DNA from: Albula goreensis
Lineage: Eukaryota; Chordata; Actinopteri; Albuliformes; Albulidae
NCBI GenBank assembly: GCA_022829145.1
Contig: CM040755.1
Span: 17,956,063 to 18,020,062 of the forward strand
DNA: 64,000 nucleotides
Direction: 5' to 3'
The position numbers and the translations under genes were made by a program. This document shows positions 1 through 11,890 of this stretch, piece by piece. How positions within the stretch are numbered: the first letter of the stretch is position 1; every line of letters starts with the position of its first letter. The notes below the pieces were generated by a model, which saw only the letters and a list, made by a program, of their open reading frames with translations, did no database searches and had not been told where the DNA came from.

Positions 1-403
1 AGGAGTGAATGAGGCATCCTTTTCCCCAGTTTGCTTTATGAGTGCTGACATGTTCCACGCCCTTTTGTGCTCTCATGTTCAGCTCAGCGCACATTCTCTG
101 CCAAGCTGCATCTCATCAGAGCTCATAATAAACCTGCCCTTTGAAAATTAATGTTCCACCACCTCAGAGTAGCGCAGCAGAACCCTAACATAATTAATCT
201 CAGATACATTATATCTTGTTTAAAAAGAGATTTAAAGAAGGCCTTTGGTTATTGTGATAAATGGATTTGGTTTAAGTGGAATGCTCTGTTGAATGGATTC
301 AACTGAGAGGGCAGGTATCACAGGAGAAAAGAGCAGAGAAACAGAAGATGAACACAGACGTGCTTTTCAGTAGGAAGCTGATTACTCAGTTAAGAGGTCA
401 TGC
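1..403. other. Anonymous AT-rich DNA
   Basis: No open frame, RNA gene or repeat that I can support. The composition is like most of the window. Confidence 0.6.
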
Positions 404-625
404 TGAGAGAGAGGCTAGTGACTACATTAACAGGTAATGGTGAGAGTCAGTCTAGTGACTGGACTAGCAAAAAAAAATGAAATACAGTTTGGTCCGTGGA
501 TTAGCATGAAAAATAAGAGAGAGAGAAGTTGATAACTGGATGAGCAGGTAAAGGTGGAGGGAGGTTAGTGACTGCATTAACAAAGAGAGAGAGAAGGTAC
601 TGACTGGATTAACAGGTAAAAGTAA
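404..625. repeat. Degenerate ~30-40 bp minisatellite
   Basis: Five to six diverged copies follow one another. Each has a GAGAGAGA-type purine stretch, then a core like TTAGTGACTGxATTAACAGG, then TAAAGGT. Copies start near 404, 442, 516, 556 and 584. Unit lengths vary because of indels, and no two copies are identical, so the array is old. The purine stretches make the + strand strongly GA-rich here. No coding potential is visible. Confidence 0.6.
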
Positions 626-2279
626 AAGACTGGTAACGCACTGATAAAAATATGTAAAAGAGATTTTGTCAAAAATCAAACAATACAAAATATGTAAGCA
701 AAAATTATACAGGAATCACAAAGTCCCACAAAAAAGCCCCAAACATTAGGTATTTGTATTTAATTAGCTGTCAAGAACTCCAGGCTAGGAAATCATATCA
801 GACATGACATCAAAATCTCAAATCAAACAGTGCAGAATTTTTAACAGACATCAATGATAACTGTTCAGAGGCTCTCCCCTGCCAAACCTACCCCCTGATT
901 TTACCTGAAGAAATGCCAAAGAATAGAAACAGAGAGTGGTGACACAGAATTTCAGTCATTGATGAAGTAATGTTCATATCTTGATTGCTCAGCAACTTAA
1001 AAAGATAACTATCACATTTATAATACACAAGAACGTTTGTCACAATGCACGGTTAATTGTTTTAGGAGGAAGTCAGAAAATTGACTTTTACAGCTAAATT
1101 ATTCATACTTTCACTGGCTTAAAACATCAGGATGAGTTAGGTTGTCTTTTAATGATTCTGTTTGTGCTTTTGTTTCCCCTTTCTTTTCAGTTTCAATGCA
1201 AAGTACAGATGGTGTACCATGTGCAGAGCTGAGCCCTGAGTGGCCTCTCCCTTGGAAACTGGTTTGAAATTGTCTCAAAGCTGCTATATGTGTAAAAGCT
1301 CTTTAATGTAACATCAGTTGTGTAAATGGAGGTAACATACTCACTTTGGAATTTCACCTGATTGTTTTGGCAAGATACTTGGCAAATATTTATGGTGAAG
1401 GTCTTTGATATTTGCATGTAAACTGTGTGCATCTCTGAATGCATCAATGATGGAGTGGTGTGATTTCTAAACCTTTCATTATTCGAGCTATAACAGTCTA
1501 GTGATAAAGTCTTTCTTACTCAGTGTCCTTATAATGTATTGTTATGGCAACAATATCTTTGTCTGGATGTTCCAGACTGTGCTCTGAAATGAACTGTCGC
1601 TCAAAGAGGTTTGATAGGCAGGAAGTATAAAAGATAATGTGGAAGGTAGACAACACTGTCTGACAGTGCATTTGATTTTAAATTGAATAGACAGTGTCTG
1701 AGTTTGAAATTAATCTACATCTCTATCTATATCTCTATATCTATCACCACTTCATTTTAATTGCTTGTTCATGACATTGAACCATTGATCTATTCATAAA
1801 CCTTAATCCTGATCTATTCATAAACTTTAAGCCTATTAGCTTTGAGAATCTCACAAGAGTGTAATATTCCAATGAGATAACCCATCTGAATATGCATCCC
1901 GAAAATAAAAATCATTATGAGAGCATTTATGTGGTAGTGAAGTGTCCTCAAAAATGCCCTTGGTTTAGGCATTTGTGTATGTGGGAATGTTTGGACAGTT
2001 AACATCCATATTATTCTCATTTCAGTCTTTCAGGTTGCTGTACATTTGAGGTGGGTATGAATAAATCTTCTATAACATGCAGCCCTTGGTCCTGTATAGA
2101 TTAGACACTAACAGGGCCTGGCATGTGGAAAACTGAATCTGTCTCCTGCTTCCCACCCTAGAACACTCCCATGTGCAAAAGATTTAGAGTGCTGCTCTGT
2201 CAAGCATATTGCCTTCTTGTGAAACTGCAAATACATTTTTTTTTTCTGTGACCAGAGTGGTAAATTAAATGCTAGCTGT
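626..2279. other. Anonymous DNA with two short simple-sequence patches
   Basis: No gene is visible. There is a short CTAT-rich patch at about 1720-1745. A 24-bp tandem duplication, GATCTATTCATAAACCTTAA-type, has copies at 1787-1810 and 1811-1834 differing at a few bases. Confidence 0.55.
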
Positions 2280-2354
2280 GTATGTGTGCTTCTGTACATG
2301 TGGGTGAATGTTTGTGTTAATGTCTGTGCCTTGTGTGTGCATGTGTGCATATAC

Positions 2355-2355
<1 letters not shown>

Positions 2356-2437
<82 letters not shown>
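2356..2437. repeat. (TG)n microsatellite, about 41 units
   Basis: An uninterrupted TG run is followed directly by GCGCGAGTGTGCGCATATGTGCACATG-like alternating purine-pyrimidine sequence to about 2462. The flanks from 2280 to 2355 are cryptically GT-rich. Long alternating purine-pyrimidine DNA is known to adopt Z-DNA under supercoiling. Long poly-Cys/Val or poly-Thr/His frames across the run are artefacts of the dinucleotide. Confidence 0.97.
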
Positions 2438-2441
<4 letters not shown>

Positions 2442-2510
2442 AGTGTGCGCATATGTGCACATGAGTCAAAGTGCGCTGGTCTGTATACATGTGCATATGT
2501 GTGTAGCATG

Positions 2511-5369
2511 CTTGTAGAAGAACCATTTAATATGCATTCATCTGTTGCCAAGATATGGGAGCCACCAAGCACCAATAGAGTCAGGTCTTCTGTTTCTGCA
2601 CAGCCTTCCATTATGTGAATCAACAACACAACTGTTATGCTACAAAGTAGTGTCATGGCTTTATTACTGTACTCAACATTGAGATGATGACCTACTTATC
2701 TATCTCCCAATAAAGAGAGAAAGAAAATGTCAACACACCTACACAGCTGTAATTTCTTAACTGTGGTTTAGCACTGGGGAGTGAAAAGGTGGCATCTTTT
2801 AACTCTTGGGTTGAGATTTATAATTAGAGGAATGAAATATGGCAAATTTCTGAAGCTAACTGGGGCTGTGCTTGACTTCCAGACTGTGATGTTAGTGGAC
2901 CAGTAGGAGGCAGTCTTTCAACTGTACCATGTAGAAAATGCTTGATTTGCAGTGATGGGGCCACAGCGCTCTGGACCAGTTTCAGATTCATTACTACTGC
3001 CACCCGTTGCATTGTTTTAAACTTGAACTGACAAAGCAATTCCTCAAGTGTGCCAAATGTTTAAGAAAGAGGTTGCATTTTACAACTGATTTATTGAAAG
3101 ACTAACTGGTGAAATCAGTGACTGGCACAGTCCTATACACATCAGGACACATTACTTTGATTGTCAGCCCCTGTTCTGGACCATTCAGGGTCACAGATGA
3201 GATGTCCTGCCCCAGTGAAAGCACAAACATGCACAGTTTATGATCTACCACAAAACACAGGTTTCTTTGTTTAACCGATAATATTTTGTATGGCTGCTAA
3301 AACAAAGACTTGTGAAATTATGTGAATCTCACCCAGTTCAACCCCCAAAAAGGTAGATTTATACACAAAGTGGTCATTCCATTGGGCTATGACTGACCTA
3401 CAAAAGTCACATGAGAACTTATCATCCCGACATAGTTTTTAAATGAAAAATGACATGCGTTATAGGTAAATTATTCATGCTATAACTTCAAAATTGCATC
3501 ATGTCAATGCATACAATATTGAGATATTGGCATGAATACTGATCTTTTCTATCAGCAAAATGTATTCTTTAGAGTTTGTGCTAAAGCAGCGATTGAACAG
3601 GAATGATATATATATATATATATATATTTTTTTTTTTGCAAGGAAACGCTTCAGTCTTATCTTAGGAAAACTGATTAAGATGTAGTCCTCCTTCTCAAAT
3701 CTGAATGGTTGCAAAGCTAAATGTCATTTGCAATTTTCCATCAGGCATGTGAAATGTCATCTTGCTCTTGCAGATCAACACAGCTGAAACAGATCCAAAG
3801 AATTTAATACTTGACTGCACTGATAATAGTTGATTTCAAAATAATAGTCAATGCATGAAAGCAGTGATGTTGGGGAGAGGTTTTATCAAACCAAAACTGG
3901 GAGCAACCATACTGATTCGTGACTTGTTGATTTGGACCAATGAATTTGTGTGCTTTAGTTTTAACAGGTCAGTCCCACAGCCCGCACCCATAATGGGAGT
4001 TCAGGGGACCTCATTTGCCCATCACTACATAAGATTGTACATACTCATTGCAGTTTGATCTCAAATTACATTTGAATTAATATCATACAGAAGGCCTCTC
4101 ACGCCACAATGTTGTTTTCATCCAACAACCCTTTATTCAACATTCAATGGAGTGCAGACAGCAAGCAGCAATATATGCAGAAAAGAGACAGAGCTGACTG
4201 AGTTCCTTAGTCACTACTGCATAGTGAAATCCCAAATATTTTTCCTCACTTCAAACCAAACCCGAAAGCAAAGTTACAATTTTGAACCTAAACCTGGGGG
4301 TGCAACTCTTGGTAAATGTGTGAAGATTTTTGCTTTCAAATTCAAGGACACACTCACATGTGTTCCCAGTTATTAGTATTTGGAGAGGGTCACTCTCCCT
4401 ATTTCAGTATAAAAGTGCAAAGAAAACGGGGCAGAGTAGGTGAGTGGGTGTGTGAGTGAGTCCTTAAACTGACAGAGGCCAATAAAGATTCCTGACTGTG
4501 ATGGACAGTGCCACCTGTGTCCTGACTAAGTTAAGGAAAGAACACAAAGTCCCAGTGGCATGATCCATCCTATAACTCAGTGTGTTTCCCTGGTGACCAC
4601 GACCTGAACTGTAAAGTTATAATGGGTAGACAGGGGATGTGTTTGCTGAGGATTAACACACAGCAGAATTAGGGATGGATTTGTGATGATAACAATGTGT
4701 GACCATGAAATCAGAAAAGATAGAAACAGTCTTGGTCACAACCTTCTGCATAAAATTGGTACAAGTTTTCAGTTGCTGAATTATTCCTTTAGGCTGCCAG
4801 ATACAGGAAGGAAATCTCAGTCTCCCACAAGCTAAATCGAACAACATTAAATTTCTCAGTGGAACCTGAGTATACTGAAGAGTTCATAATCAAATAACAA
4901 ATATCTTCTCTCACGATAATACCTCAGATACTCCTTTGTGTTACATTCTCTTACTACACAAGAAATCATTTTTGAGTAATGGAACATTAACCACTAGTAC
5001 AAACCTTATCCCTGTACAGCACTGCTAGGGCTGGCTATAGAATTTGTGCTTCCCTCCATAACTCAAGGTATTATGCAATACATTCTTGAAGGCCAGTTTT
5101 ATTTTCCCATGAAAATGTTCCGAAAAGAAAGACAAAAAAGCACTATGTTGCTGGAGTAACTGAAATAAAGGACCTTCAGCATTTTTCTTGATATTTGAGG
5201 ACCACAAAAGTCCTCCACTGCAACTCATATAAAAATTCTAAACACATTGGTGTCAAAAATGTAACAAGAAGACATTGTTATAAAGAGGTTGAATATTTTA
5301 TCTGGAAACATATTTTAAAGTAAGATGTTATCTACTGCACCACACAACTGATTTTACCATTAGAAATAA
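2511..5369. other. Anonymous DNA; short (TA)n-T tract
   Basis: No gene is recognisable on either strand. A (TA)n run at 3606-3627 passes into a T run to about 3637. Nothing else is repetitive. Confidence 0.55.
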
Positions 5370-5401
5370 CTATTTTGCATGTTCTTACTCATGCAAAATA
5401 G
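5370..5401. repeat. Perfect 12-bp inverted repeat (hairpin)
   Basis: The arms CTATTTTGCATG (5370-5381) and CATGCAAAATAG (5390-5401) are exact reverse complements around the 8-nt loop TTCTTACT. No matching structure lies outside the arms, and I see no transposon around it. Function unknown. Confidence 0.85.
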
Positions 5402-8102
5402 CCCCCAAGGTAAACATTTCAAAATAGATTTTTCATATGGTACAGAAAAATCATATCACTTGAGAAGTCATTTCCCTTCCATCCTCCCCAACTGTGAGTG
5501 ATCATACAGAGATTCTGTCACCAAATATAATGTTATGCCTTGTTGTTTGATTGAAGGATAAATTTAATTACCCCCCCTCCCCCTCACGGGTCCTTCTTCC
5601 TCTCCTCATCAGTGAGATATTAGATTACCTTAGAACAGGTGCCATATTTCATTTCCTCCAACTCCTTGTCTTTCTCTCTGATTTTCTGGCTTCCTGAATG
5701 GAAACATGACATAAGAGACAATATTCTGGTGTGGGTGTGCTGTAATGGGATTAGCTGAGCACGGATAGAGGGAAAGATTCTCCTGTATCTTGGAACCCAT
5801 GCCCTCCTCACTAACGCAGGAGCAGCTCAAATCTATACGCTAATTGTGTAACAAGAAGCAAGTGCTCTACCCTCCTCCACACAGGTGAACTTAGGTCCAG
5901 CAGGTGGACTCCCAATTATGCCAGCATGCAGAGGGACCTACAATGTTCATCAAACAGCAATTTATATGCCATTATGTCTAAATTTCCCCTTGATAGAAGC
6001 ACCAAAACACTGTGATAATGATGCCATGTGGGCCCTAAATGGCATCAAGTTGTAAGACAATCAGCCCATACTGCAGCAAACAGCATCCCATAAGACACAC
6101 CATGCATAGTTTGCTTTATCATAGCCACACTGGTTCTGCATGTTGAATGACAAAAGCAATAATTAAATGAAAGCATTTGGGAATAAAAATAAGGAATGAA
6201 CATGTCTTCTATCCCAGTGGTAGTCTGTCTGTTTCTGTCCCCCATCTCTCTCTATTACTGCTGCACAGATCTGATCCACTGACTCCCTCTCTGTCACTCA
6301 CTTTCCCTCTCCCTCTTTCTGTCTTGCACTTCAGATGAAGCTGAACTTTCAGACAGTTAATGACACAGTTAAAGGACTCTGGATTTGCTCTGTCAGTGGT
6401 GAAGGTGGAAACTCATTATGGCTGGTCACTGTACCTCCAATAAGAGACTAAGGAAAGATTAGGGGGACAGGCTAGATCCAGGCTGGAGAGGATGGACTTA
6501 AATCAATATTTATGACATCCAGCAAATCTAAATTTTAATACCTCTCACTGGGGTCTATGTGTCTTTGATCCTGGGTTTTTTTTTTGTCTCAAGGGTAGTT
6601 AAAACTTTAAACTTCTGTTCCAATCAGCATATTTGGAGAGATTCAAGGAGGTTATTGTGGTGTGGCTTTTTAGCAGTCATCCTGATGGCTATTTGTTTGC
6701 TTGATTACTTGCTGTCACTTTTTTCAGTCCAGTTTTTACCAGTAACTGCTCTGAATAAAACTTAATCTATACAGTTTGATTTATTTAGAACGTAGTCATA
6801 TATCTGAATCTAAATCATACAGTGGAAGTTTGAGTGTCAGTGTGCATGAATCTGTGTGTATGAATCGGGTCTCCACTTAGCTCTGTATCACTTCACATTC
6901 AGGCAGGTTTTCATGCTTATTCATCATCCCTCCCTGAATTACTCATGTTTCTCAATGGCTTTCACATGGACTATAATCATGTGCCTCCACAGCGGGAAAA
7001 CATGCAGTGATTTCATCACAGCAAAAAAAAGGAGGCTTCATTAGCACTGTGTAATTACTGGACTGGTGTAATGAAAAACAGTGCTAGCTTTCAGGCTTGT
7101 AGTAAAATGGAGAATAGTGAATGATGAATAAGACATTTCTGAATAGCAGCAGAAAAATGTACCCACTTCATTCTTGTCTTCTCAACACAAACTTTTTTTC
7201 TCAAACACAGTTTCCTTAACTGTAATTCACACCTTCCTATTTTCAAAACAAAGGTTAAATGTGTTCCTGTCTGCAATATAATGTGTCTACAATGTTTCTT
7301 ACAATTATTAATGTAGTTATCTGACACTCTTTTTCCAGGTTACTGTTGTTGTAAACTATACTATACTATACCATGAGCTAGCATTGTTTCACACACTAGG
7401 GCTCCTTAATCATTGTGGGATTCCTTAAGATTATTGCCAAGTCTTTGGTAATGATGATAATTGCCATGTATTAATATTTTAATAGAATTATTATCACTAT
7501 GTTGTGTCTGGATCAATAATGTAATGACACCAAGATTTAAAAATGCCTTTTGTGTAAAATACAAAATCTCAAGTTTCAGAAATCTAATCCATGAGGTTAA
7601 AGCTGCATATGAACATTTTATGGGAGAGAGCTCCCACACTTCCTGTAAAAACCCTTCAGGTTTGCCATTAGAGCTGTACAATAGCCAGCACAGTCCTTTT
7701 TTTTTTTTGGAAATGTGTGAGATTTCAGAGGCATGTGAGCGTGAGATTAGTTCTTAATGTGTGAGCCTCACACATGATGCGTGACACTGTAGGTCTCCGC
7801 AAATAACCACTGCATTGCAGCCTGTAGTACGCACAGCATAAAGGTATCCAGAGTTTATCAGCCAAGTGGTTATTTTAAGCAACTTTGAGATCACAGTGTT
7901 TAGGAACCACTCACTGCCCCAAATGTGTATATCACCAAGTCCCTCCAAGCCGTGGCAGTCACTATCAGCAGAGTAAAACATACCATGCCTGCAGCCTGCA
8001 TATTTTAATATAATTATGTATTACATGTGTTTATATTACAATATCAACATGTTAAAATGCCATTTGACTGATGTCTATGTTTTATAGCTTTCTTTGTGTA
8101 TT
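5402..8102. other. Anonymous DNA; C-tract and CT-rich patch
   Basis: No gene is supported. A C-rich tract lies at 5571-5585. A CT-rich stretch lies at about 6240-6330. T runs lie near 6568 and 7697. Confidence 0.55.
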
Positions 8103-8107
8103 GTGGA
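8103..8107. other. Target-site duplication, left copy (GTGGA)
   Basis: GTGGA occurs immediately before the first TG of the solo LTR and again at 8686-8690, immediately after its terminal CA. A 5-bp duplication is the usual size for Ty3/gypsy integrases. Confidence 0.8.
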
Positions 8108-8685
8108 TGTCAGAACTGCCGTGTTTTGTTATGTATTTTTGTTTCGGTCTTGTTTGGCTGTTTTCGGCTGTTTTGATTTTTCTTCGTTTCCCCAGTCCAT
8201 GTGCTTTTGTTTCCGTGTTTCCTTTTGTGTCTGCCCCGCCTTGCGCCTTGTTTCCCTGATTGCTCATGTGTTTCACCTGCCCTGTTGTACACCTGTTTCT
8301 CGTTTGCTTGTTACCTGTCTTCATTTATACCCTGCTTTGTCCTTTGTTCTGTTCAAGTTTGTCTCAGTTGGTTTATTCTCTATGCTGCGCTGTGAGCCTT
8401 TCTGTTCCTGTCGGACTATCTGCTGTGACTTTGTCTGTTTTCTCCATTTTTCGATTTTTTGGATTCTGAATTTGTCTGACTGCTGAGTTTTGCCAGTTTC
8501 AAACCTTTTGCCTGTTTTCTTGTCTTCCCTTCCTAGACTATGTTTTGTACCTTTGCGAGTCTGCCTGGTTTTGACCTCTGCCTGTGTTTGACCCTGAGTT
8601 TGGACTTGTGTTTTGATCCTGGCTGCAATAAACCATGGTTTATTTTACATCTGTCTGCGTCTGAGTCCCTTGCGCCATCCTGACA
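8108..8685 (+). mobile_element. Solo LTR, Ty3/gypsy-like, 578 bp
   Basis: The element starts TGTCAGAACTGC and ends GCCATCCTGACA, so it has TG...CA ends within a short inverted repeat TGTCA...TGACA. It is bracketed by the 5-bp duplication GTGGA (8103-8107 and 8686-8690). The + strand is T- and C-rich with almost no A runs, as in many teleost gypsy LTRs. A TATA-like TTTATACC lies near 8325. An AATAAA polyadenylation signal at 8627-8632 sets the + orientation. No internal retrotransposon sequence adjoins either side, so this is a solo LTR left by LTR-LTR recombination. Open frames at 8094-8486 and on the minus strand are by-products of the base composition. The boundaries are directly visible; the superfamily is inferred from LTR style and duplication length. 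Confidence 0.85.
8627..8632 (+). promoter_or_regulatory. AATAAA polyadenylation signal of the LTR
   Basis: An exact AATAAA lies 53 bases before the LTR end, where the R/U5 boundary is expected. It supports the + orientation of the element. Confidence 0.6.
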
Positions 8686-8690
8686 GTGGA

Positions 8691-10604
8691 CTGCACTTTT
8701 GTGTCATGTGAATCTTCACAACAATATATGGAAATCTGCTGCTGTTTAGCCACATTTCTTTTTGTATCTATATCCATGTGTAAGATATGTCATTATGACT
8801 CAACAGACAGGCAGGTACTGTACTGCACTGAGAATGCCTGGAAACAGCAGCTTGAATGGCTGTATGGTCAGCTCACCCTTGGACCTTGCCAGCATGTGAA
8901 AATCACTATATCAATTAACCCACTAACCCCCTATTTTTTTGAGTGCAACATTTTGGAGGGCAACCTCTTGGATGTGCTGGGAGTGAGAGAGTGTGTGAGA
9001 CCTGAGTTCACAGTGAATTCAAGGAGACAGCTGAGCCTGGTCAGCGTAAGGTCATTTTCATTAAAAACACAACTGTCTGTTTGCCTGAAAAACTTGGTAT
9101 AACAGTACTAAAAGATTTCTTAATGGGAGGTCAAATTTTCATTTTATGCCAAACACTCCAAAGGCAAAAAAATATTTTGAGTTGGAAGAACTTTAGGGAC
9201 AATAGGTAAATCATTTCAAACAAAGCGAATTAACAAGGTAAATTCACTGATTTACAGGACTACCCTTTGACTTGATGCACTGTAGCTTGATGCTTAACAG
9301 TGACAAATAGTGAAAAAATGCCGAAAGATGAAATTTAGTTCTTTCTCCAAACTGGTTACTGACATTGGATCAAGAACCTTCATGTGTGCACATTTGTTAA
9401 AGACAAAAAAATCCTATGCAATTACTTTTCCATCTAGATCAAGGCATCTTGGAGTGTTTGGTGGATATACCATGTGGATGGCTAAGTTAAACTGTTGCAA
9501 TGACTGAGGGAATAATGGGAAAAAGGTGAAGCCCAGTAAGTGTGACCGATTCAAAGGTGATAAGAAATAGTTAATGTTTCATGTTTCAGCAAAGGAAAGC
9601 CAAATGGATTTGGCTGTCTCACATTTCAGAGATAAAAGCTTTGAAGACCAGAGGATCAGGCAGAGTATTGGGATTGCTAAACTATTATAGACAGTCCATC
9701 AAAGATTTTCTTCAACAAAGGTGCTCTCAATGTAATTAAGACAACAAAGGTGAAATGAAGCACTGGAGTGTCCTCCAACAAACCTTTTTTTCTGGAATTA
9801 ATAATAGTCAACCATTTATTGTCCACATATGGTCATCCAATCGTCACAAGCGAGCATAAGAAGTTAACTATAAACCCATTCGCAGCTATAGGCCTCCATT
9901 TGCTAGGGGTAAAGAAGTGCACTCAGGGGTAAACCTCCCATGCCACACCCTAACATTCCCTGCACACCTCTCCTAGACCCATGAAAGATATCCTCCCAAA
10001 GTTTTATCCTGGGCTTGAAATGGCAGCCAATGAAGACAAAGGCGCTTATCAAGTCCAGGCACCACAACCCCCACAGCACATATCTCTCAGGTCCTAGGCC
10101 AACTCCAGCGTGCAGTCTTCCACTTTGATGGGCCAGCTCAGTCTGCATTTTCCTTTGTTCAAAAGTTTTGGATGTTTTCTAAAAATTAGCCGCAGTCCTT
10201 CTTCCCACAATTGGTCTCCAGGTGGTGGCATACGAGTGCTTGCACTCTCTGCTGTCTCATGACTACCATTTCTACCAACTTTATATCTGCCAGCACTCAA
10301 CCCACTTCCCATGAGACCCAACCAAACAATTAAAGGGACAGGTGCACCTTTCCATGACTCCATCTCAAGCCCAAGGATAAGTACCACCACCAAAATAATC
10401 TGCAGCTAATCCCTAAATAACTATTTATAGATCTTTAATTATAACAAATTTAAAACAAACTTAATACAAGACTTAAGGAGGCAACCCTACATGTGCACAC
10501 AGGATCCAGAGTGGTGACCATGGCCACAGTATAAATTGCATAAGTAACTGCATGCCTACAGATTACGGACCTTGGCTGCATTTGAGAATAACTACCATTT
10601 TCAT
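8691..10604. other. Unassigned DNA, mildly GC-richer at 9890-10400
   Basis: A 138-codon frame at 8686-9102 (+) begins inside the LTR target duplication and looks like chance. From 9903 to 10393 the minus strand stays open through two overlapping frames (10094-10393 and 9903-10148), and base composition is less AT-rich than around it. I recognise no protein family there. It could be an older part of the neighbouring retroelement or an unrelated pseudogene. Confidence 0.35.
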
Positions 10605-10699
10605 TCAGTAAAATGTAGACCCCTCACCTTGAAGTGGTTAGCCACTGAAAAGCCTAGAGGTGTAGATCTGCTGCTGAACTGGCCAAATTTCATTTCATT

Positions 10700-10794
10700 A
10701 TCAGGTATCATCTGGGTGAGGAGAATATTGATGTGGACAGCTTATTCCTGAAGCTGTCCACATCAATATTCTCTATGGCTGGATAATACCTGAT
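10700..10794. repeat. 95-nt long hairpin (44-bp arms, 23 bp perfect)
   Basis: The inner arms 10721-10743 and 10751-10773 are exact reverse complements (23 bp) around the 7-nt loop ATTCCTG. Outward, an unpaired 8-nt internal bulge on each side is followed by a second paired block, 10700-10712 with 10782-10794 (12 of 13 positions). Total size and shape resemble a small-RNA precursor. The setting inside a decayed retroelement suggests an inverted duplication made during replication or reverse transcription. No conserved microRNA seed was recognised. Confidence 0.85.
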
Positions 10795-11429
10795 CGAGAA
10801 TTGAGGAGCTGGCTGTGTACATGGAGACATTGATGAGGAAATGTTCCAAGGAGTTGTCATTCCACTCTGTACAGCAGCTGCACAGGTTGTAGAGATAGGA
10901 TTAAAGCACCCGCCAGTCGATGGCAGTCTACTGTCAAGTGTTCTGCAAGATATGTTATGCACAGAGAGTTGACCAGAGTGTTGGACTGGTAATACAGTAA
11001 AAACTGACAAGGATGATGCCCTCATTCACAAAACATCACTAATACAGAATCAGTTTTTCTGGCCTTTCATGCATTGAGACCTAGAAACCCAGGCCATGAG
11101 AGGCTGTATTAGTACCAGGCAAATGAAACCTGATAATGAATCTAGAGCACCTTGTTGGAGCATTCTGGAATTATTTAAAATGTGTCTGTTGACTTCATCC
11201 ATCTGGACAGATAAGAGGGTGATATGATATGTGTGTATATCACTTAACAATACCTGAAACTGTTGACCACATTTCATAATTATGTGTAAGCCACAACTTC
11301 CAAGTCGGGTAAATTGGTAGCTCATCAGATTTTTATGATTTTTAATTGATATTTAGTGACTCCAATGTACGATGACTAATGTGGGAGATTTGGTTTTAAG
11401 ATGCTGATACTACAGAAAACACTAAAGAA

Positions 11430-11890
11430 ATGCAGAGTGCCTCAGGAAGAGAACCCTACCATTTGCAAGGGAAGGGTAAGGTGGAGTGTTTTAATGGGTT
11501 GTTACTGCACATACTAAAAAGGCTTCTCTCCATTCTCTCGAAGGTTCTCTTCATTTTCCTATTATTATCAAAGGTCTACAATACAGCTTATCAACATGCT
11601 CGTCAAGCGGAATCTATGTACCATCAAGAGGACATGGAGAAATGGAAACAAGGAATGCACAACGCATGTAAAACCAAAAGAGCACAGTTACAGAAAGTTT
11701 ATAAACAAACCAAAAAGTTACATGGAATAAGAATCACTATGACAGTGATGTGAGAAGCTCAGAGCTGCAACCAGGTGATCCATTTGTAATCAGGTACTTG
11801 CTACCATTCAGAAGCATGAGTAAGCTTTGCAGTCTCTTGAAAGACAGAATTTATGCTGCTGTTCATCAATATTGGTCACATATTTTCTTG
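11430..11890 (+). pseudogene. Integrase C-terminal fragment of the Ty3/gypsy remnant
   Basis: The frame at 11430-11753 and its continuation in a second frame (from 11750) together cover the end of a Ty3/gypsy integrase. The GxGKVExFN block is followed by a helical, Lys/Gln-rich stretch, then ELQPGD and a KDRIY segment. The shift between the two frames falls at about 11750. Expected residues are changed in the core block, for example Cys where family members usually have Arg before FN. It is not functional. Confidence 0.6.

Larger units (their letters stand above)
10605..11890 (+). mobile_element. Decayed Ty3/gypsy retrotransposon, RNase H to integrase portion
   Basis: Broken frames on the + strand follow the order of a Ty3/gypsy pol gene. 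At 10605-10680 there is an RNase H-like segment (LTLKWLATEKPRG followed by a Trp). At 11054-11065 the FFWP motif of the integrase zinc-binding region is followed by an Asp-Leu-Glu stretch. At 11454-11500 lies PYHLQGKGKVECFN, matching the TPYHPQGNG-x-ERFN block of the integrase core. At 11762-11779 lies ELQPGD, and near 11838 KDRIY; both belong to the integrase C-terminal region. Several stops and frame changes separate the pieces, and the central catalytic part (11110-11430) is barely recognisable. No LTR, primer-binding site or gag could be placed. Whether it belongs to the same family as the solo LTR 2 kb upstream cannot be told from sequence alone. Confidence 0.65.

Noticed and set aside
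2108..2656. Long open frames rich in Thr-His or Cys-Val across the GT microsatellites (also at 21468-21978, 56315-56617, 59922-60227, 63358-63749)
   Set aside because: They arise because a dinucleotide repeat has no stop codons in several frames. The flanking parts show no domains.
8094..8486. 130-codon + frame and opposing minus frames
   Set aside because: They lie within the T/C-rich solo LTR; multiple overlapping frames on both strands indicate composition, not coding.
8686..9102. 138-codon + frame
   Set aside because: It begins in the LTR target duplication, has no recognisable motif and no splice or promoter context.
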